Below, in pieces: positions 27,372 to 36,231 of a DNA stretch of 64,000 bases; the first letter of the stretch is position 1, and every line of letters begins with the position of its first letter. Origin of the DNA: Candidatus Krumholzibacteriota bacterium (GTDB lineage: Bacteria > Krumholzibacteriota > Krumholzibacteriia > JAJRXK01); contig JAJDAC010000017.1 of assembly GCA_029262065.1 (NCBI GenBank), forward strand, positions 210,929 to 274,928. The letters run 5' to 3'. The translations under genes and the position numbers were made by a program. The notes beneath the pieces were generated by a model, which was not told the DNA's origin, searched no databases, and saw only the letters and a list, made by a program, of their open reading frames with translations.

Positions 27372-27614
27372 TCACCCGCCCAGCACAATGGCTCGCATCT
27401 GGATGGACGGCGACCGGTCGTCGCCGCAGATGGGACCGAAGCAGTATAGTCCATCGTCGGCTACACAGAAATCAGGATAGCCCTCCCCACTAACCCGAGT
27501 GACATCTTCCTGAAAGTGGGACCCGATTGCGATCTCGCCTTGCTCGCGATTCAGGTCGCTACTTCCACCCGATAGGCGGCTTCCTTGTTGTCGTAGCTCT
27601 CCGAACCGGCAGTT
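27372..27614 (-). pseudogene. coding relic in frame with the hydrolase, ending in a copy of a neighbouring gene's C-terminus
   Basis: Directly after the TAG stop of the alpha/beta hydrolase gene, the same frame continues open for 80 codons to a TGA. It reads coding-like sequence such as SDLNREQGEIAIGSHF and PDFCVADDGLYCFGP, and ends QMRAIVLGG. The last 34 bases (27367-27400) match 27367's counterpart at 29039-29072, the end of the sugar-dehydrogenase gene, at 32 of 34 positions. This looks like the broken end of an exported protein gene, or a hydrolase C-terminal extension cut off by a nonsense codon. A second frame here (GSESYDNKEAAYRVEVAT, stop near 27557) also looks coding, hinting at frameshifts. 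Confidence 0.45.
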
Positions 27615-28796
27615 CTACCTTTGGCTTCCACCTGGATCTTCTTCGGTGGCGGGCATGACAGTGCTCTGCATACCGTTCGACTGGTACGGCGAGGTCATTG
27701 CGCTCCAGTCAACAGAATCGTGGCTAACGAGCACTGCCTGTAGAAACGTATTTACCGCCTCCACGACCAATACGTGTTTGGCCTGGTGCTCGGCCGTGGC
27801 GGTACCCAAGAGCCGCAGTTGGGCGGGATCGTCCGAGAAGCTGCCATGATCAGCACCCGGAATGTCTACGACCACGCGGGTCGCCAGAGTCAGTCTTTCC
27901 AGCACGTCATTGTATCCAATGCCTTCCTCGCTCGGCCGGCGCGCTGCAAAAATTGGCACGCTATGCCGCTGTGGAGTGAAGAACGGTGAGCTCACCACAT
28001 CGTTTTCCGATCCTAGAGTCCACGAGGCATCCAAAGCCACGACCGCATCGACCAGGGGATTGCGCCCCTGAAGGAGTAGTGCGACATCCCCGCCGGTACT
28101 GTACCCCATCGCGGCGACGCGCCTGCGATCCACGAACGGTTCCTCGATTACCGCACCAAGAGCAACTTCCAGGTCCCGCACCTGATGCTCCACACTTACT
28201 GCGTCGGATTGAAAATCGTAGGTCCACAACCCAGGGTTGAGCTGGGGTACGGTAGCCACAACAATCCCGTGCGTCGCCAGGTATTCAGCCAGGATCGTGT
28301 TGTCCGGAGCGCGGTTGAACCACCCTGCGGAGTACACCACGAGTGGGAATCTTCCGGGCGCGGAATTCGCTTCCGAACATACGGCTGTCTCCGTGCTCAT
28401 CAAGCGATCGAATGCGACACTATCGCGGTTGGCGACGCCCTGATACGAATATTCATCCCAGTCACGGGTGACCTGTACGAGATCGTCGAACTCAGCCGAT
28501 GGTGCGTTCATGTACAGGTAGTCACGCAACTGCATGCGATCTGGATGACTGCACGTGGCGGGGAACCAGACATCAACGCGAATTGGTCGCGCAACACTTC
28601 CGGTCGGCGAGTCCAGCGCCGAGCTGCGCGGCCAAACCCGGCTGTGATCGAATGTCCATATCCGCTTGAACCCGACCTCGTAGCGTCCCGCGACGAGACC
28701 GTCCCAGAGAGGTGCGGTTTCAGAACGTGCATCCGAGGGTGTGCCCGTTGCGATGATTGTGGTCAGGATCACCGAAGCAAATGGTCTCCAGTTCAT
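27615..28796 (-). CDS. exported alpha/beta hydrolase (dienelactone hydrolase/PAF-acetylhydrolase-like)
   Basis: 393 residues with a signal peptide (1-27, ending near SDARSETA). The alpha/beta hydrolase fold is marked by FPLVVYSAGWF (oxyanion region), the nucleophile elbow GYSTGGDVA, an Asp in VVALDAS and a late His in PGADHGSF. The family hydrolyses esters or lipids; the substrate is unknown. It would act in the periplasm. The upstream 247 bases are AT-richer than the genes and hold TATATAGTA-type runs but no clear promoter. An in-frame open extension lies beyond its TAG stop (see 27372-27614), so the true C-terminus may have been longer. Confidence 0.8.
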   Translation of the reverse strand: MNWRPFASVILTTIIATGTPSDARSETAPLWDGLVAGRYEVGFKRIWTFDHSRVWPRSSALDSPTGSVARPIRVDVWFPATCSHPDRMQLRDYLYMNAPSAEFDDLVQVTRDWDEYSYQGVANRDSVAFDRLMSTETAVCSEANSAPGRFPLVVYSAGWFNRAPDNTILAEYLATHGIVVATVPQLNPGLWTYDFQSDAVSVEHQVRDLEVALGAVIEEPFVDRRRVAAMGYSTGGDVALLLQGRNPLVDAVVALDASWTLGSENDVVSSPFFTPQRHSVPIFAARRPSEEGIGYNDVLERLTLATRVVVDIPGADHGSFSDDPAQLRLLGTATAEHQAKHVLVVEAVNTFLQAVLVSHDSVDWSAMTSPYQSNGMQSTVMPATEEDPGGSQR

Positions 28797-29043
28797 GAAC
28801 GCTCGATTCTACTCGAAGCGCATCGCCGAGTCGCAACCATAAGAATATTCCAACTGGGTGGCATGTTGCGTAGCTGCAGGCGTGCTGAGGATGGGATTTG
28901 CCTGATGCTCTATATAGTACTATTCGCACCATACGCAGTCAATCACAAAGCCGACTCTTCGTCAGCCCCATCAACCACGAGCGCCGAAATCCAAGTTAAC
29001 TGAGAGTGAGCAAAAGCGGGATAAGACCCTGGTGACCTTCGGT

Positions 29044-30885
29044 TCACCCGCCCAGCACGATGGCCCGCATCTTGACCTCGCCGCCGAAACGAGCACGTAC
29101 GTGGTATACGCCGGCGGCCACCGCATTGCCCGCCTCGTCGCGACCATCCCAGAACACGCCGTGCGACCCCTCCGTCTCGAGTTGTGAGATGAGGCGTTGG
29201 ACCCGTCGTCCGCGCACGTCGAACACGTCCACCTCGACGTGGCCGGCCTGGCTTAGCTGGTAGTGAATGGTAGTGCCAACCCCGAACGGGTTCGGGACGT
29301 TTGGCTCCAGCACCAGAGACGACCCGACCGCCGGTGCCGCAACGGGAGAACAGGCGATGAGCTGGGTGCCCTGGTTGTTCGCTTCGCGGTCTTCCGCCAC
29401 TGCGTCTTCCGGGTCCAGAACCATAATGAGCGTATGCGGGGCCGGCGTGGGCAGGTTCACGGTAAACACCTTCATCACCTCGTCCCCGTCAACCAGGTCG
29501 GTGTCCACGTAGCTCTGCACCAGGCTCCAGGGCTCGACCACGTCCAGGTAGAAGTGCACCGTGACGCTGGGCACCACGACCCCGGGGCCAAACCCGTAGA
29601 CCCGGTAGGTGGCCGTGACCTCGGCAACCTGGGTGCTGAGGCACGCAGAAACGGTCACGTCGCTGTTCGAGGTATCCAGATCGCGCACGACATGGCGCAC
29701 CCGATAGACCGTGCCAGGAGGCGGGCGGTCGAGAACGTACAGGTTGCCGTCGGGCCCGGTGTCCAGGTCGGTCACGCTGATGAAGTCGCCGATGATCAGC
29801 AGATCGCGCTCGGTGTTGTCGTCGGCCACGAGATCCTGCAGCAAGGGGTCCGTGAAGACCAATGCGTCACGCGCAGCATTCAGTTCGAAGTGGAAGATGC
29901 TGCCCGACGTGAAGTCGGTAACGAACAGGGTGTTTTCGTACGCCGCGCCGAGCTGGTCTGAATCGAAGAACTCGAGTGCGGTGATGCCGCGCGAGTCGAG
30001 CCAGGAGAACTCGGGGTCGGAGTAGAAGGCGCCAGCCACCATGACCAGGTCGGCCACGCCCTGCGGGTCGCGGGAATCGGGTCCCATGATCTGCTTCCAG
30101 CCCGAATTCAGGCCCGCGTCGACGCGGTTGATCTCGTCGTACTCGGCGGGTCCGTTCTCGGTTTGCCAAAGAGCCCCCGTGACGGGATCGAAGTCGAGCC
30201 CGTAGCCGTTGCGGATGCCATAGGCGAAGTAGGCCTCGTAGCCCGGTACCGCGAGGAACGGATTGCCCGCGGCCGGCGTGCCGTCGTCTTCCAGTCGGAA
30301 GATGACGCCCGTGTCGTCGGGCTGGCCGCCGGCCACGTTCTGCAACACGCCGTTCTGGAGCTGATCGCCCATGACCACGTACAGCTTGTCGTCGGGACCG
30401 AAGATCAGGATGCCGCCGTTGTGGTTGAAACCGGGGTTGGCCGGGAGGTCCATCAGGAGAAGCGGATTGACGAGGTTGCTGCCGTCGTAGGTGTAGCGAT
30501 AGACCCGGTTGCCCAAAATGTTCGCGGGAACGTTGGTGTCGGCGCCAGTCGAACTCTCGGAGTAGAAGAGATAGACGAAGCCGTTGGTGTCGAACTGCGG
30601 ATGGACGGCGATACCCAGCAGGCCACCTTCCATGCTGCCCGTGTTCACGGCGACGTCGCCGACCTCGACCGCCGTGCCCCCGGTGACGCGAAGGATCTTA
30701 CCGGTGCGCTGCTCGATGACGAAGAAGTCGTCGTCGGCCAGGAATTCCATCTGGCTGGGCAGAGCGAAGCCGCTGGCAACCGTGTCGACGATGAGGCGGG
30801 GGTCGCTCAGGGTCTGGGCGCGGGCAAGCATGGGGAGCGCGAAGAGGACTGTGATGGCGAGAGCAAGGCGGACCGGGTGTTTCAT
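29044..30885 (-). CDS. secreted PQQ-type glucose/sorbosone dehydrogenase-like protein with FlgD-like C-terminal module
   Basis: 613 residues. A signal peptide (1-23) is followed by a six-bladed propeller of the soluble aldose/sorbosone dehydrogenase family (about 30-405): LLGIAVHPQFDTNGFVYLFY, GFNHNGGILIFGPDDKLYV, FAYGIRNGYGLDFDP, NSGWKQIMGPD and DTGPDGNLYVLD. The next domain (about 410-510) looks like a CARDB-type Ig fold. The end is a FlgD/T9SS-like module (PNPFGVGTTIHYQL, DVRGRRVQRL, VFWDGRDEAGN, GVYHVRARF). The latter is a surface-sorting tail in FCB-related phyla. GGAGGACACC precedes the ATG. The propeller family oxidises sugars with PQQ; activity here is inferred. Confidence 0.85.
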   Translation of the reverse strand: MKHPVRLALAITVLFALPMLARAQTLSDPRLIVDTVASGFALPSQMEFLADDDFFVIEQRTGKILRVTGGTAVEVGDVAVNTGSMEGGLLGIAVHPQFDTNGFVYLFYSESSTGADTNVPANILGNRVYRYTYDGSNLVNPLLLMDLPANPGFNHNGGILIFGPDDKLYVVMGDQLQNGVLQNVAGGQPDDTGVIFRLEDDGTPAAGNPFLAVPGYEAYFAYGIRNGYGLDFDPVTGALWQTENGPAEYDEINRVDAGLNSGWKQIMGPDSRDPQGVADLVMVAGAFYSDPEFSWLDSRGITALEFFDSDQLGAAYENTLFVTDFTSGSIFHFELNAARDALVFTDPLLQDLVADDNTERDLLIIGDFISVTDLDTGPDGNLYVLDRPPPGTVYRVRHVVRDLDTSNSDVTVSACLSTQVAEVTATYRVYGFGPGVVVPSVTVHFYLDVVEPWSLVQSYVDTDLVDGDEVMKVFTVNLPTPAPHTLIMVLDPEDAVAEDREANNQGTQLIACSPVAAPAVGSSLVLEPNVPNPFGVGTTIHYQLSQAGHVEVDVFDVRGRRVQRLISQLETEGSHGVFWDGRDEAGNAVAAGVYHVRARFGGEVKMRAIVLGG

Positions 30886-30926
30886 GGTGTCCTCCGTTTG
30901 TTCGGCCAGCCCGCGAACGTGAGTTT

Positions 30927-30988
30927 TCGGACACTACGGGCCAGGGCAACCGATGCGACGGTCTACTTCGTGACGAATCGGACACTAC
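30927..30988. repeat. two direct copies of TCGGACACTAC upstream of the dehydrogenase gene
   Basis: The 11-mer occurs at 30927-30937 and 30978-30988, 51 bases apart (about five helical turns), in the promoter-side gap of the PQQ-type dehydrogenase gene. A third, inverted copy lies at 36484-36494, where two further bases match the first copy. They could be regulator sites or remains of mobile-element ends. Confidence 0.5.
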
Positions 30989-31012
30989 TTCTTACGAGTG
31001 GTGGAGCAGCAA

Positions 31013-31690
31013 CTAGAACCAGCCCTTGACCGCTCCCCAGCTCTGGATCTCGGTCCGAACCGGCGGCGCGTCGGTCGTTACGACTTCGATGGCCTTGATC
31101 GCCGGGTTCTCTATTTGGTGAATGAACTCGATGTCGATATCCACCTGGCCGGCATCATCATCGGCCGGGGAATCGGCCTGGACCACGATCAGACGACCGA
31201 AACCGACGTTACAACCGAACTCTGCAAACGGGTCGATGTTGTCGAGACTGCTGTCGAGTTCGCCTTCGATCAACACATCGAACTGGCGAAACCCCGCGAC
31301 GCAGCCGGGGTTGAAGATCTCGGCAAAGTACAAGCGCACTTCGTAGGTTCCTGGATCCACGGGGAATACATACTTCATTTCGGATCCACTCGTCACGTCG
31401 TAGCGCTCAGCTTGAATGACCGACATCGGGACGTTGGTCGGCAGTAACGACATGTCGATGGCGGCGCCGGTGGAACCGGTGTTGTTCGACCCCGCGGCCC
31501 AGTACGTCGAGGGCGCCGCGACGGAGTCCGCGGACCAATCGGGTCCGGCATCGAGGGACGCCACTGTTCCCCCGCCGCAGTTGACGCGGTATACCACGGT
31601 CTGGGCGCTGGCGGAGGTGGCCAGGAGAGTCACAACACACACACAACCAAGCACAAGGGCAAGGCGCTGGTAAGCATTCACGAGTTTCAT
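31013..31690 (-). CDS. secreted malectin-like carbohydrate-binding protein with WGAVKG C-terminus
   Basis: 225 residues from the ATG at 31690 (GAGGAAACTCC upstream). A signal peptide (1-30, ending ATSASAQ) is followed by a malectin-like beta-sandwich: YRVNCGGGTV, WSADSVAAPSTYW, ERYDVTSGSEMKYVFPV, YEVRLYFAEIF and a closing AIKAIEVV strand. Malectin domains bind di- or oligosaccharides. The last residues, SWGAVKGWF, closely match the end of the secreted protein at 36645-37529 (TWGAVKGRF), although the rest is unrelated. A longer frame to 31867 reads into integrase-like sequence and is not a real N-terminus. Confidence 0.8.
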   Translation of the reverse strand: MKLVNAYQRLALVLGCVCVVTLLATSASAQTVVYRVNCGGGTVASLDAGPDWSADSVAAPSTYWAAGSNNTGSTGAAIDMSLLPTNVPMSVIQAERYDVTSGSEMKYVFPVDPGTYEVRLYFAEIFNPGCVAGFRQFDVLIEGELDSSLDNIDPFAEFGCNVGFGRLIVVQADSPADDDAGQVDIDIEFIHQIENPAIKAIEVVTTDAPPVRTEIQSWGAVKGWF

Positions 31691-31857
31691 TTGGAGTTTC
31701 CTCAGTGGTGAGAGCCCTTGGAGATAGGGCGAACAAACGCGCAGCTTCGGCGTGCGACGGGAGCGATGCGAATCACGCTTGAGTCTACCACAGGCGGCTC
31801 CTGGAAACACAACCACGGCCGTGCCCCGTCCGGAGTCACGAGACAAGTACTTGCCAG

Positions 31858-31960
31858 CGTCTTTCAAATACGTTTCGTCGGACTCCCGACCAGAGGTGGA
31901 ATCCGACTCTGACGGCTAACCCGTTGCCAACTTGGAAGAAACAATTGGTACGCCGCCAGG
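31858..31960 (-). repeat. att-like junction: integrase relic plus 18-bp tRNA-Lys 3' end
   Basis: On the minus strand this stretch begins with the last 18 bases of the tRNA-Lys 3' end region (31943-31960, identical to 38102-38119). Next come about 60 bases matching the region between tRNA-Lys and the integrase start (31877-31937 against 38035-38096, roughly four differences and a 2-base gap). Last is a piece of the integrase N-terminal coding region (KDAGKYLS against KDAGNYLS) after a ~95-base deletion. To the right of the 18-bp core the match to tRNA-Lys ends abruptly. It is a decayed second copy of the element end found at 37830-38142. The rest of the 306-base gap 31691-31996 shows nothing else. 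Confidence 0.75.
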
Positions 31961-31996
31961 AACCTTGGCTACTGTGCCCCACCCAGTCTCTTTCGA

Positions 31997-32857
31997 CTAT
32001 TCACGACGATTCGATACATTCCCGACCCGCCTCCACGCACCGTCCTGCTTGGCGTAGAGTTCAACCCACGCCCACACCGAGTTGCGTTGTTCGCCGTCAC
32101 GCTCGCTCGCAATCTGCACCTGGCAGATTACCCAGCCCAGTGTTCCGTCTTCGGAAACCCGCACGACCGGCTCGACCAGATCGCGATACTCGCTGAACGT
32201 CGTTGACTCGAGGTAGGGCTGGAGCCTCGCCCGACGATCTTCAATGGAAGGTCGGGAAATCTCACCACGATTTGCGCTCACATAGCTTTCGGACTCTTCC
32301 GCCATCCACGCGTCGAGATCACCTTCGATATGGTAGCGCAGCACATCACGGTGCATCTGTAGGATCGCTTGTTCGTCGGTGGGTTCATCGGTGGGTACGT
32401 CGTGCAGCGGGGAGTGCAATTGAATGACGTTGCCCTCGGGATCGTGCAGTTGGATGAGGCGGATGCCGTGGGCCTCGAAGTCCAGCACCCGGGGCCGCTC
32501 GCCAGTGTCGGCCTCGACTCGATCGGCAACCACTCTCACGTCGGCAACCGACATCCCGGTCTTCACCAGGCCACGGAACCTCGCATCGCCGTCCGCCACG
32601 GTGCTACGACGATCGAAGATGATCTCGATCGAAACGTGCTCATTGCCGAGGTTCGCGATTCGCCAACGCCCGTCTTCTGCTGTCGTGTCGTCTACCAACT
32701 CGACACCGAAAGCCTGCGAATACCACGCGATGGCCGAGTCCACATCACCCACGTCGACCGCAAAGTACGCGGGAGCCTTGTACGAGGTGATCCACGACTC
32801 GCCATGGGAGCTTGCGGGGAACGCCAAAAGCAAGACGATCAGAATGAGCCTGTGCAT
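31997..32857 (-). CDS. exported VOC (glyoxalase-like) + SnoaL-like two-domain protein
   Basis: 286 residues with a signal peptide (1-20). Residues about 28-150 form a VOC/glyoxalase domain (YFAVDVGDVDSAIAWYSQAFGVEL; GIRLIQLHDPEGNVIQLHSP, whose pattern holds typical metal-ligand positions). Residues about 160-285 resemble a SnoaL/NTF2-like domain (DVLRYHIEGDLDAWMAEES; GTLGWVICQV; WVELYAKQDGAWRRVGN). VOC domains bind metals and do lyase, dioxygenase or resistance chemistry; the substrate is unknown and export is unusual. The gene lies between two tRNA-Lys-derived cores (31943 and 32967) and may be cargo of an integrated cassette. Confidence 0.78.
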   Translation of the reverse strand: MHRLILIVLLLAFPASSHGESWITSYKAPAYFAVDVGDVDSAIAWYSQAFGVELVDDTTAEDGRWRIANLGNEHVSIEIIFDRRSTVADGDARFRGLVKTGMSVADVRVVADRVEADTGERPRVLDFEAHGIRLIQLHDPEGNVIQLHSPLHDVPTDEPTDEQAILQMHRDVLRYHIEGDLDAWMAEESESYVSANRGEISRPSIEDRRARLQPYLESTTFSEYRDLVEPVVRVSEDGTLGWVICQVQIASERDGEQRNSVWAWVELYAKQDGAWRRVGNVSNRRE

Positions 32858-33182
32858 GACTGGCCTCGCTGTCTCAAGACTCTCATATGATTCTCGACAA
32901 ACGCGGGGAAACGCGTCGATTTGGCTACCTACTGGCCACTAATAACTCATTTTGACTGTTTTGAATAGTTGGGACGCCGCCAGGAATATGCCGTTCTCTG
33001 GTGTCGATCGATCCCACGGCCTTGTTGCAGCGGGAAATCCAATTCATGACGATCGGGTGCAAGGCGGCTCATGTAGCCACTTCTTGTAGATGATGGAGCG
33101 TCTCTCCGATACGCTTCTGACTCGTGCCAGTTGGACGTCATCAACTCGCCATCGTCCGGAGATTCTTCGATCGACTTGACCC
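32858..33182. other. 325-base gap with a degenerate tRNA-Lys-derived core
   Basis: Divergent intergenic space between the VOC gene (minus) and the polytopic kinase gene (plus). The only structure I see is the att-like core at 32967-32986; short open frames across 32947-33325 on the minus strand are low-complexity shadows with no recognisable motif. Both promoters must lie here, but no clear hexamers stand out. Confidence 0.5.
32967..32986 (-). repeat. degenerate att-like core (tRNA-Lys 3' end)
   Basis: 20 bases match the core at 31943-31962 at 18 positions, in the same orientation (shared GACGCCGCCAGGAA). This is a shorter and weaker match to the tRNA-Lys end than the other copies, so it is only a candidate. 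Confidence 0.4.
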
Positions 33183-34778
33183 ATGAAGCCAAACGCCACC
33201 ATCGTCCGTAGATCTGCGGCTGGGCCCAACCGACGAACCCATCCCCTGACGCTCCCACACGACCTTCTCCAGAAGGTTCGGTCACGGGTCAAACTGGTCG
33301 CCATCCTGCTGATGATCGGATTCATCGTGGATCCGGCGATTCACCTGGTCGTTTGGGCGACCTCACAGATGACGGGCGGCGCAAGCCCTACGGTCGAGGC
33401 CTTGCCTCTCGCCACCAATCTTGTGGCGATCGCGATCTCACTGGTCGTCTGGGCCATAGCGCGATCTCCCCGGGTGAGCCAGACACGGTTGCTGGAGGTT
33501 GGTCTGACGTTCGAGGTATTGATCTGCCTCGTCGTCTCTCTCGACACGCACGAGTACTTCCTGACCCAGGCCGGCGAGCTGCCTCACCTGACGTGGGTCA
33601 TTGCCATCATCATCCTGTTTCCGCTGATCATTCCATCGCCGCCGCGAAGCATGCTCCTAGCAGCCATCGCGGCGGCACTGACGTCGCCGCTGAGCCTTTT
33701 CATTCTGCAGGTTCTGGGAAAATATTCCCTTACCAAGGACGACTATCTCCAGGCATCAATCAACCCTGCACTGGCGGTGGTCCTGGCCTACTTCGCATCT
33801 CGCGTCGTCTACGGATTGAGCGTCGACGTGGTACGGGCCCGTCAGATGGGCAGCTATCACCTTGTAGATCTGTTGGGCCGCGGCGGCATGGGAGAAGTCT
33901 GGAAGGCCGAGCACGCCATGCTGGCCCGACCGGCGGCGATCAAACTGATTCCGGCCGAGATGTTGTCATCGAACGAGAAGGAGAGTCCGGAGGTAGTGCT
34001 TCGGCGTTTCGAGGCGGAGGCCCAGGCAACGGCATCACTGCGATCGCCAAATACCATCGATCTGTACGATTTCGGTCGGGCCGACGACGGGGCGTTCTAC
34101 TACGTCATGGAACTTCTGGACGGCATGGATCTGGAGGCTCTGGTTGAGAGATACGGTCCGCTCCCTTCCGAGCGCGCCGTTCACCTTCTGCGCCAGGTCT
34201 GCCGATCGCTCGCCGAGGCGCACGACAAGGGCCTGGTCCATCGCGACATCAAGCCGGCCAACGTCTTCGTCTGTCGCTACGGGCTCGAGAGCGATTTCGT
34301 CAAAGTGCTCGATTTCGGCTTGGTGAAATCCAAGCGGGACACGAACCAAACCGACTTGAAGGCGACGGCCCAAAACGTCGTCGGCGGGACGCCGGCCTTC
34401 ATGGCTCCCGAGCAGGCGTTGGGCCGAGAGGATGCCGACAGGCGCTCGGATCTCTACTCCCTTGGATGTGTCGCCTACTGGCTTCTGACCGGGCGCATGG
34501 TGTTCGAAGCGGAGACCGCGATCGAGATGATCACGCACCACATCCAGTCCACGCCAGCTCATCCCTCGATGTACGCCGAGACTGCCGTCCCGAAGGGACT
34601 CGACCAACTCGTTCTTCGCTGTCTGGAGAAGGGCCCGGCAGACCGGCCTGCGAGCGCCCAGGCCCTGGAGCGAGAGCTAGCGGCCATCGAGTTTCCGGAC
34701 GATTGGACCCAAGAGCGCGCGTTGCGCTGGTGGGACGTTCACCAGCCGGTCGGGCGACCCGGAACCGCATCACGCTAG
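33183..34778 (+). CDS. Ser/Thr protein kinase with N-terminal polytopic membrane domain
   Basis: 531 residues. The first ~212 residues contain about six membrane helices (near 36-58, 77-93, 105-120, 136-151, 157-177 and 193-212) with no recognised sensor family. The C-terminal Hanks-type kinase domain (about 225-505) has GRGGMGEVWKAE, Lys254, HRDIKPANVFV, DFG in LDFGLVKS, APEQ and RRSDLYSLGCVAYWLLTG. Most bacterial kinases of this class have the kinase first and one TM helix after it, so this inverted, membrane-first order is uncommon. The cytoplasmic kinase is likely controlled by the integral membrane domain. It lies in the tRNA-Lys-associated accessory region. Confidence 0.9.
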   Translation: MKPNATIVRRSAAGPNRRTHPLTLPHDLLQKVRSRVKLVAILLMIGFIVDPAIHLVVWATSQMTGGASPTVEALPLATNLVAIAISLVVWAIARSPRVSQTRLLEVGLTFEVLICLVVSLDTHEYFLTQAGELPHLTWVIAIIILFPLIIPSPPRSMLLAAIAAALTSPLSLFILQVLGKYSLTKDDYLQASINPALAVVLAYFASRVVYGLSVDVVRARQMGSYHLVDLLGRGGMGEVWKAEHAMLARPAAIKLIPAEMLSSNEKESPEVVLRRFEAEAQATASLRSPNTIDLYDFGRADDGAFYYVMELLDGMDLEALVERYGPLPSERAVHLLRQVCRSLAEAHDKGLVHRDIKPANVFVCRYGLESDFVKVLDFGLVKSKRDTNQTDLKATAQNVVGGTPAFMAPEQALGREDADRRSDLYSLGCVAYWLLTGRMVFEAETAIEMITHHIQSTPAHPSMYAETAVPKGLDQLVLRCLEKGPADRPASAQALERELAAIEFPDDWTQERALRWWDVHQPVGRPGTASR

Positions 34779-34859
34779 GGAACGACAACTGCAAGGTCCG
34801 GTTGCACTACGTGCTCAAGGCGAGATTGGAAGTACAGGAGCCATAGTGGATGCAGGGTC

Positions 34860-36044
34860 CTACTCGGAAGAAGCGGACCTGGCGGAGACCGAAAGCGGCG
34901 TCACCAGACGCATCAGCACGGCATGATCGTCCTCATTGCCGAGTAGGTACATCGTCCCGTCGGTGTCGAACTCCAGTCCTGTCCAGAAAACGTCCTCGTC
35001 GGGAAGCTCGACGGTTTGGATGACCCGCTTGGTCGTGGTGTCGATTCTCACGATCGACCGTGATCCGATGGTGATGAACCCCCACATGTCAGTCCCGTCG
35101 AACGCTAGCCCCCGGAGGGAACGATCGAACAGGGCACTCTCCACGAGCACGTCTGGTTCGCCGTTGGTGTTGACGATCAAGAACTGCTGTTGCCCGGTCG
35201 CATCCGCTGCGCCGTGGAGCCAAAGCCGGTCGGTGGCTGAGTTGTACGCGCCGGCCCGGACGGTGATTTCCAGTCCGAGGTCGTTGCCCGTGTGAACCGT
35301 ATCGAACACGGTAGTGAGATTGCGACGGAACACATCCGGGCTGCCGCCGCACCCGCAGTGGGTCCACAGGTCCGTCCCCTGCGAGGTCTGCAAGAATCTG
35401 CTCTGCGTAGGCCCCAGCGGTGCCACCAACGAGTTCGTGTCCAGATCGTATGCTTGGATCTGGTTGTCCGTGGAATTGTAGATCAGATCTCCGTTGTACA
35501 GCACCAGATCACCGAAGGAATTCGCCGGGGGAAGACCGGTAGCCTCGACGGCGAAGTTCAATGTGCGACAGGTCACACTGGAAGGCAGGGCAAGCTGACG
35601 TTCGAAAAGAGCAACGACACCCTCGGGGCTGGCCACCGCCAAATTCTGGGCGTCCAATTCTACGACCGGAAAGAGGTTTCCACGCTCGGCGTTGAAGGAA
35701 AACGCGGGTTCGCGAGAAAAGTCGAGCACCAGGGTGTTCCCGTCGAACAAGGTGAACACGCGCACGCAATCATTGGCATCTGTCTTCAGATCCCTGATGT
35801 AGGCCCGGGCGAAACCATCGGGCTGGATATCCAGGGCAGTGACCTGCGCTCCTGAAATGAGCGCCGGCGCGACGGTTCCCTGCGTCAGCAGCCACGGTCC
35901 GTAGATCTCGGTCGGCAACCGGTTCTCCCGCGCGACGTCGGACACGGGGGTGGCCGCAACGATGCTGGTGGGCTGCTCGCATCCCTGAGTCAATGCAAGG
36001 ACCAGAGGCAGAAGGATGGGGGCGAATCGGATGATGCCACGCAT
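34860..36044 (-). CDS. lipoprotein with propeller-like repeats, function unknown
   Basis: 394 residues from the ATG at 36044 (AGGGA upstream). A lipoprotein signal ends in LTQGC (Cys near 22). The mature part alternates short beta strands of the form 'D-x-x-x-L-x-x-x-D-x-T/G' (VTALDIQPDGFARAYI; IQAYDLDTNSLV; IVRIDTTTKRVIQTVEL; EFDTDGTMYLLGN). This suggests a beta-propeller similar to YncE/NHL-type proteins. It would be anchored in the outer membrane. It is convergent with the polytopic kinase gene (81-base gap with no visible terminator). I cannot name a function. Confidence 0.75.
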   Translation of the reverse strand: MRGIIRFAPILLPLVLALTQGCEQPTSIVAATPVSDVARENRLPTEIYGPWLLTQGTVAPALISGAQVTALDIQPDGFARAYIRDLKTDANDCVRVFTLFDGNTLVLDFSREPAFSFNAERGNLFPVVELDAQNLAVASPEGVVALFERQLALPSSVTCRTLNFAVEATGLPPANSFGDLVLYNGDLIYNSTDNQIQAYDLDTNSLVAPLGPTQSRFLQTSQGTDLWTHCGCGGSPDVFRRNLTTVFDTVHTGNDLGLEITVRAGAYNSATDRLWLHGAADATGQQQFLIVNTNGEPDVLVESALFDRSLRGLAFDGTDMWGFITIGSRSIVRIDTTTKRVIQTVELPDEDVFWTGLEFDTDGTMYLLGNEDDHAVLMRLVTPLSVSARSASSE

Positions 36045-36231
36045 GTCGATCCCTAACGTCGGAGGGCGGTCCCGGTCGACTGACCGGACTCGCTCATACA
36101 TACGAAATCGCGGCGACTGGACTGACATGCTTTCGGAAGAATCTGGGGTCAGCTACACCCCGAGGGGCGCACGACCGCGACCAGGAGCTGGCGAGAGCCA
36201 CTTCGAAGGTTCCGCAAGGTAGTCAACCTAC

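Noticed and set aside
31691..31867. N-terminal extension of the malectin-like protein (59 extra codons)
   Set aside because: The extension reads through the integrase relic; the ATG at 31690 has a good ribosome binding site and directly starts a signal peptide.
32947..33325. Two minus-strand frames between the VOC and kinase genes
   Set aside because: They overlap the kinase N-terminus, lack ribosome binding sites and show no recognisable motif.
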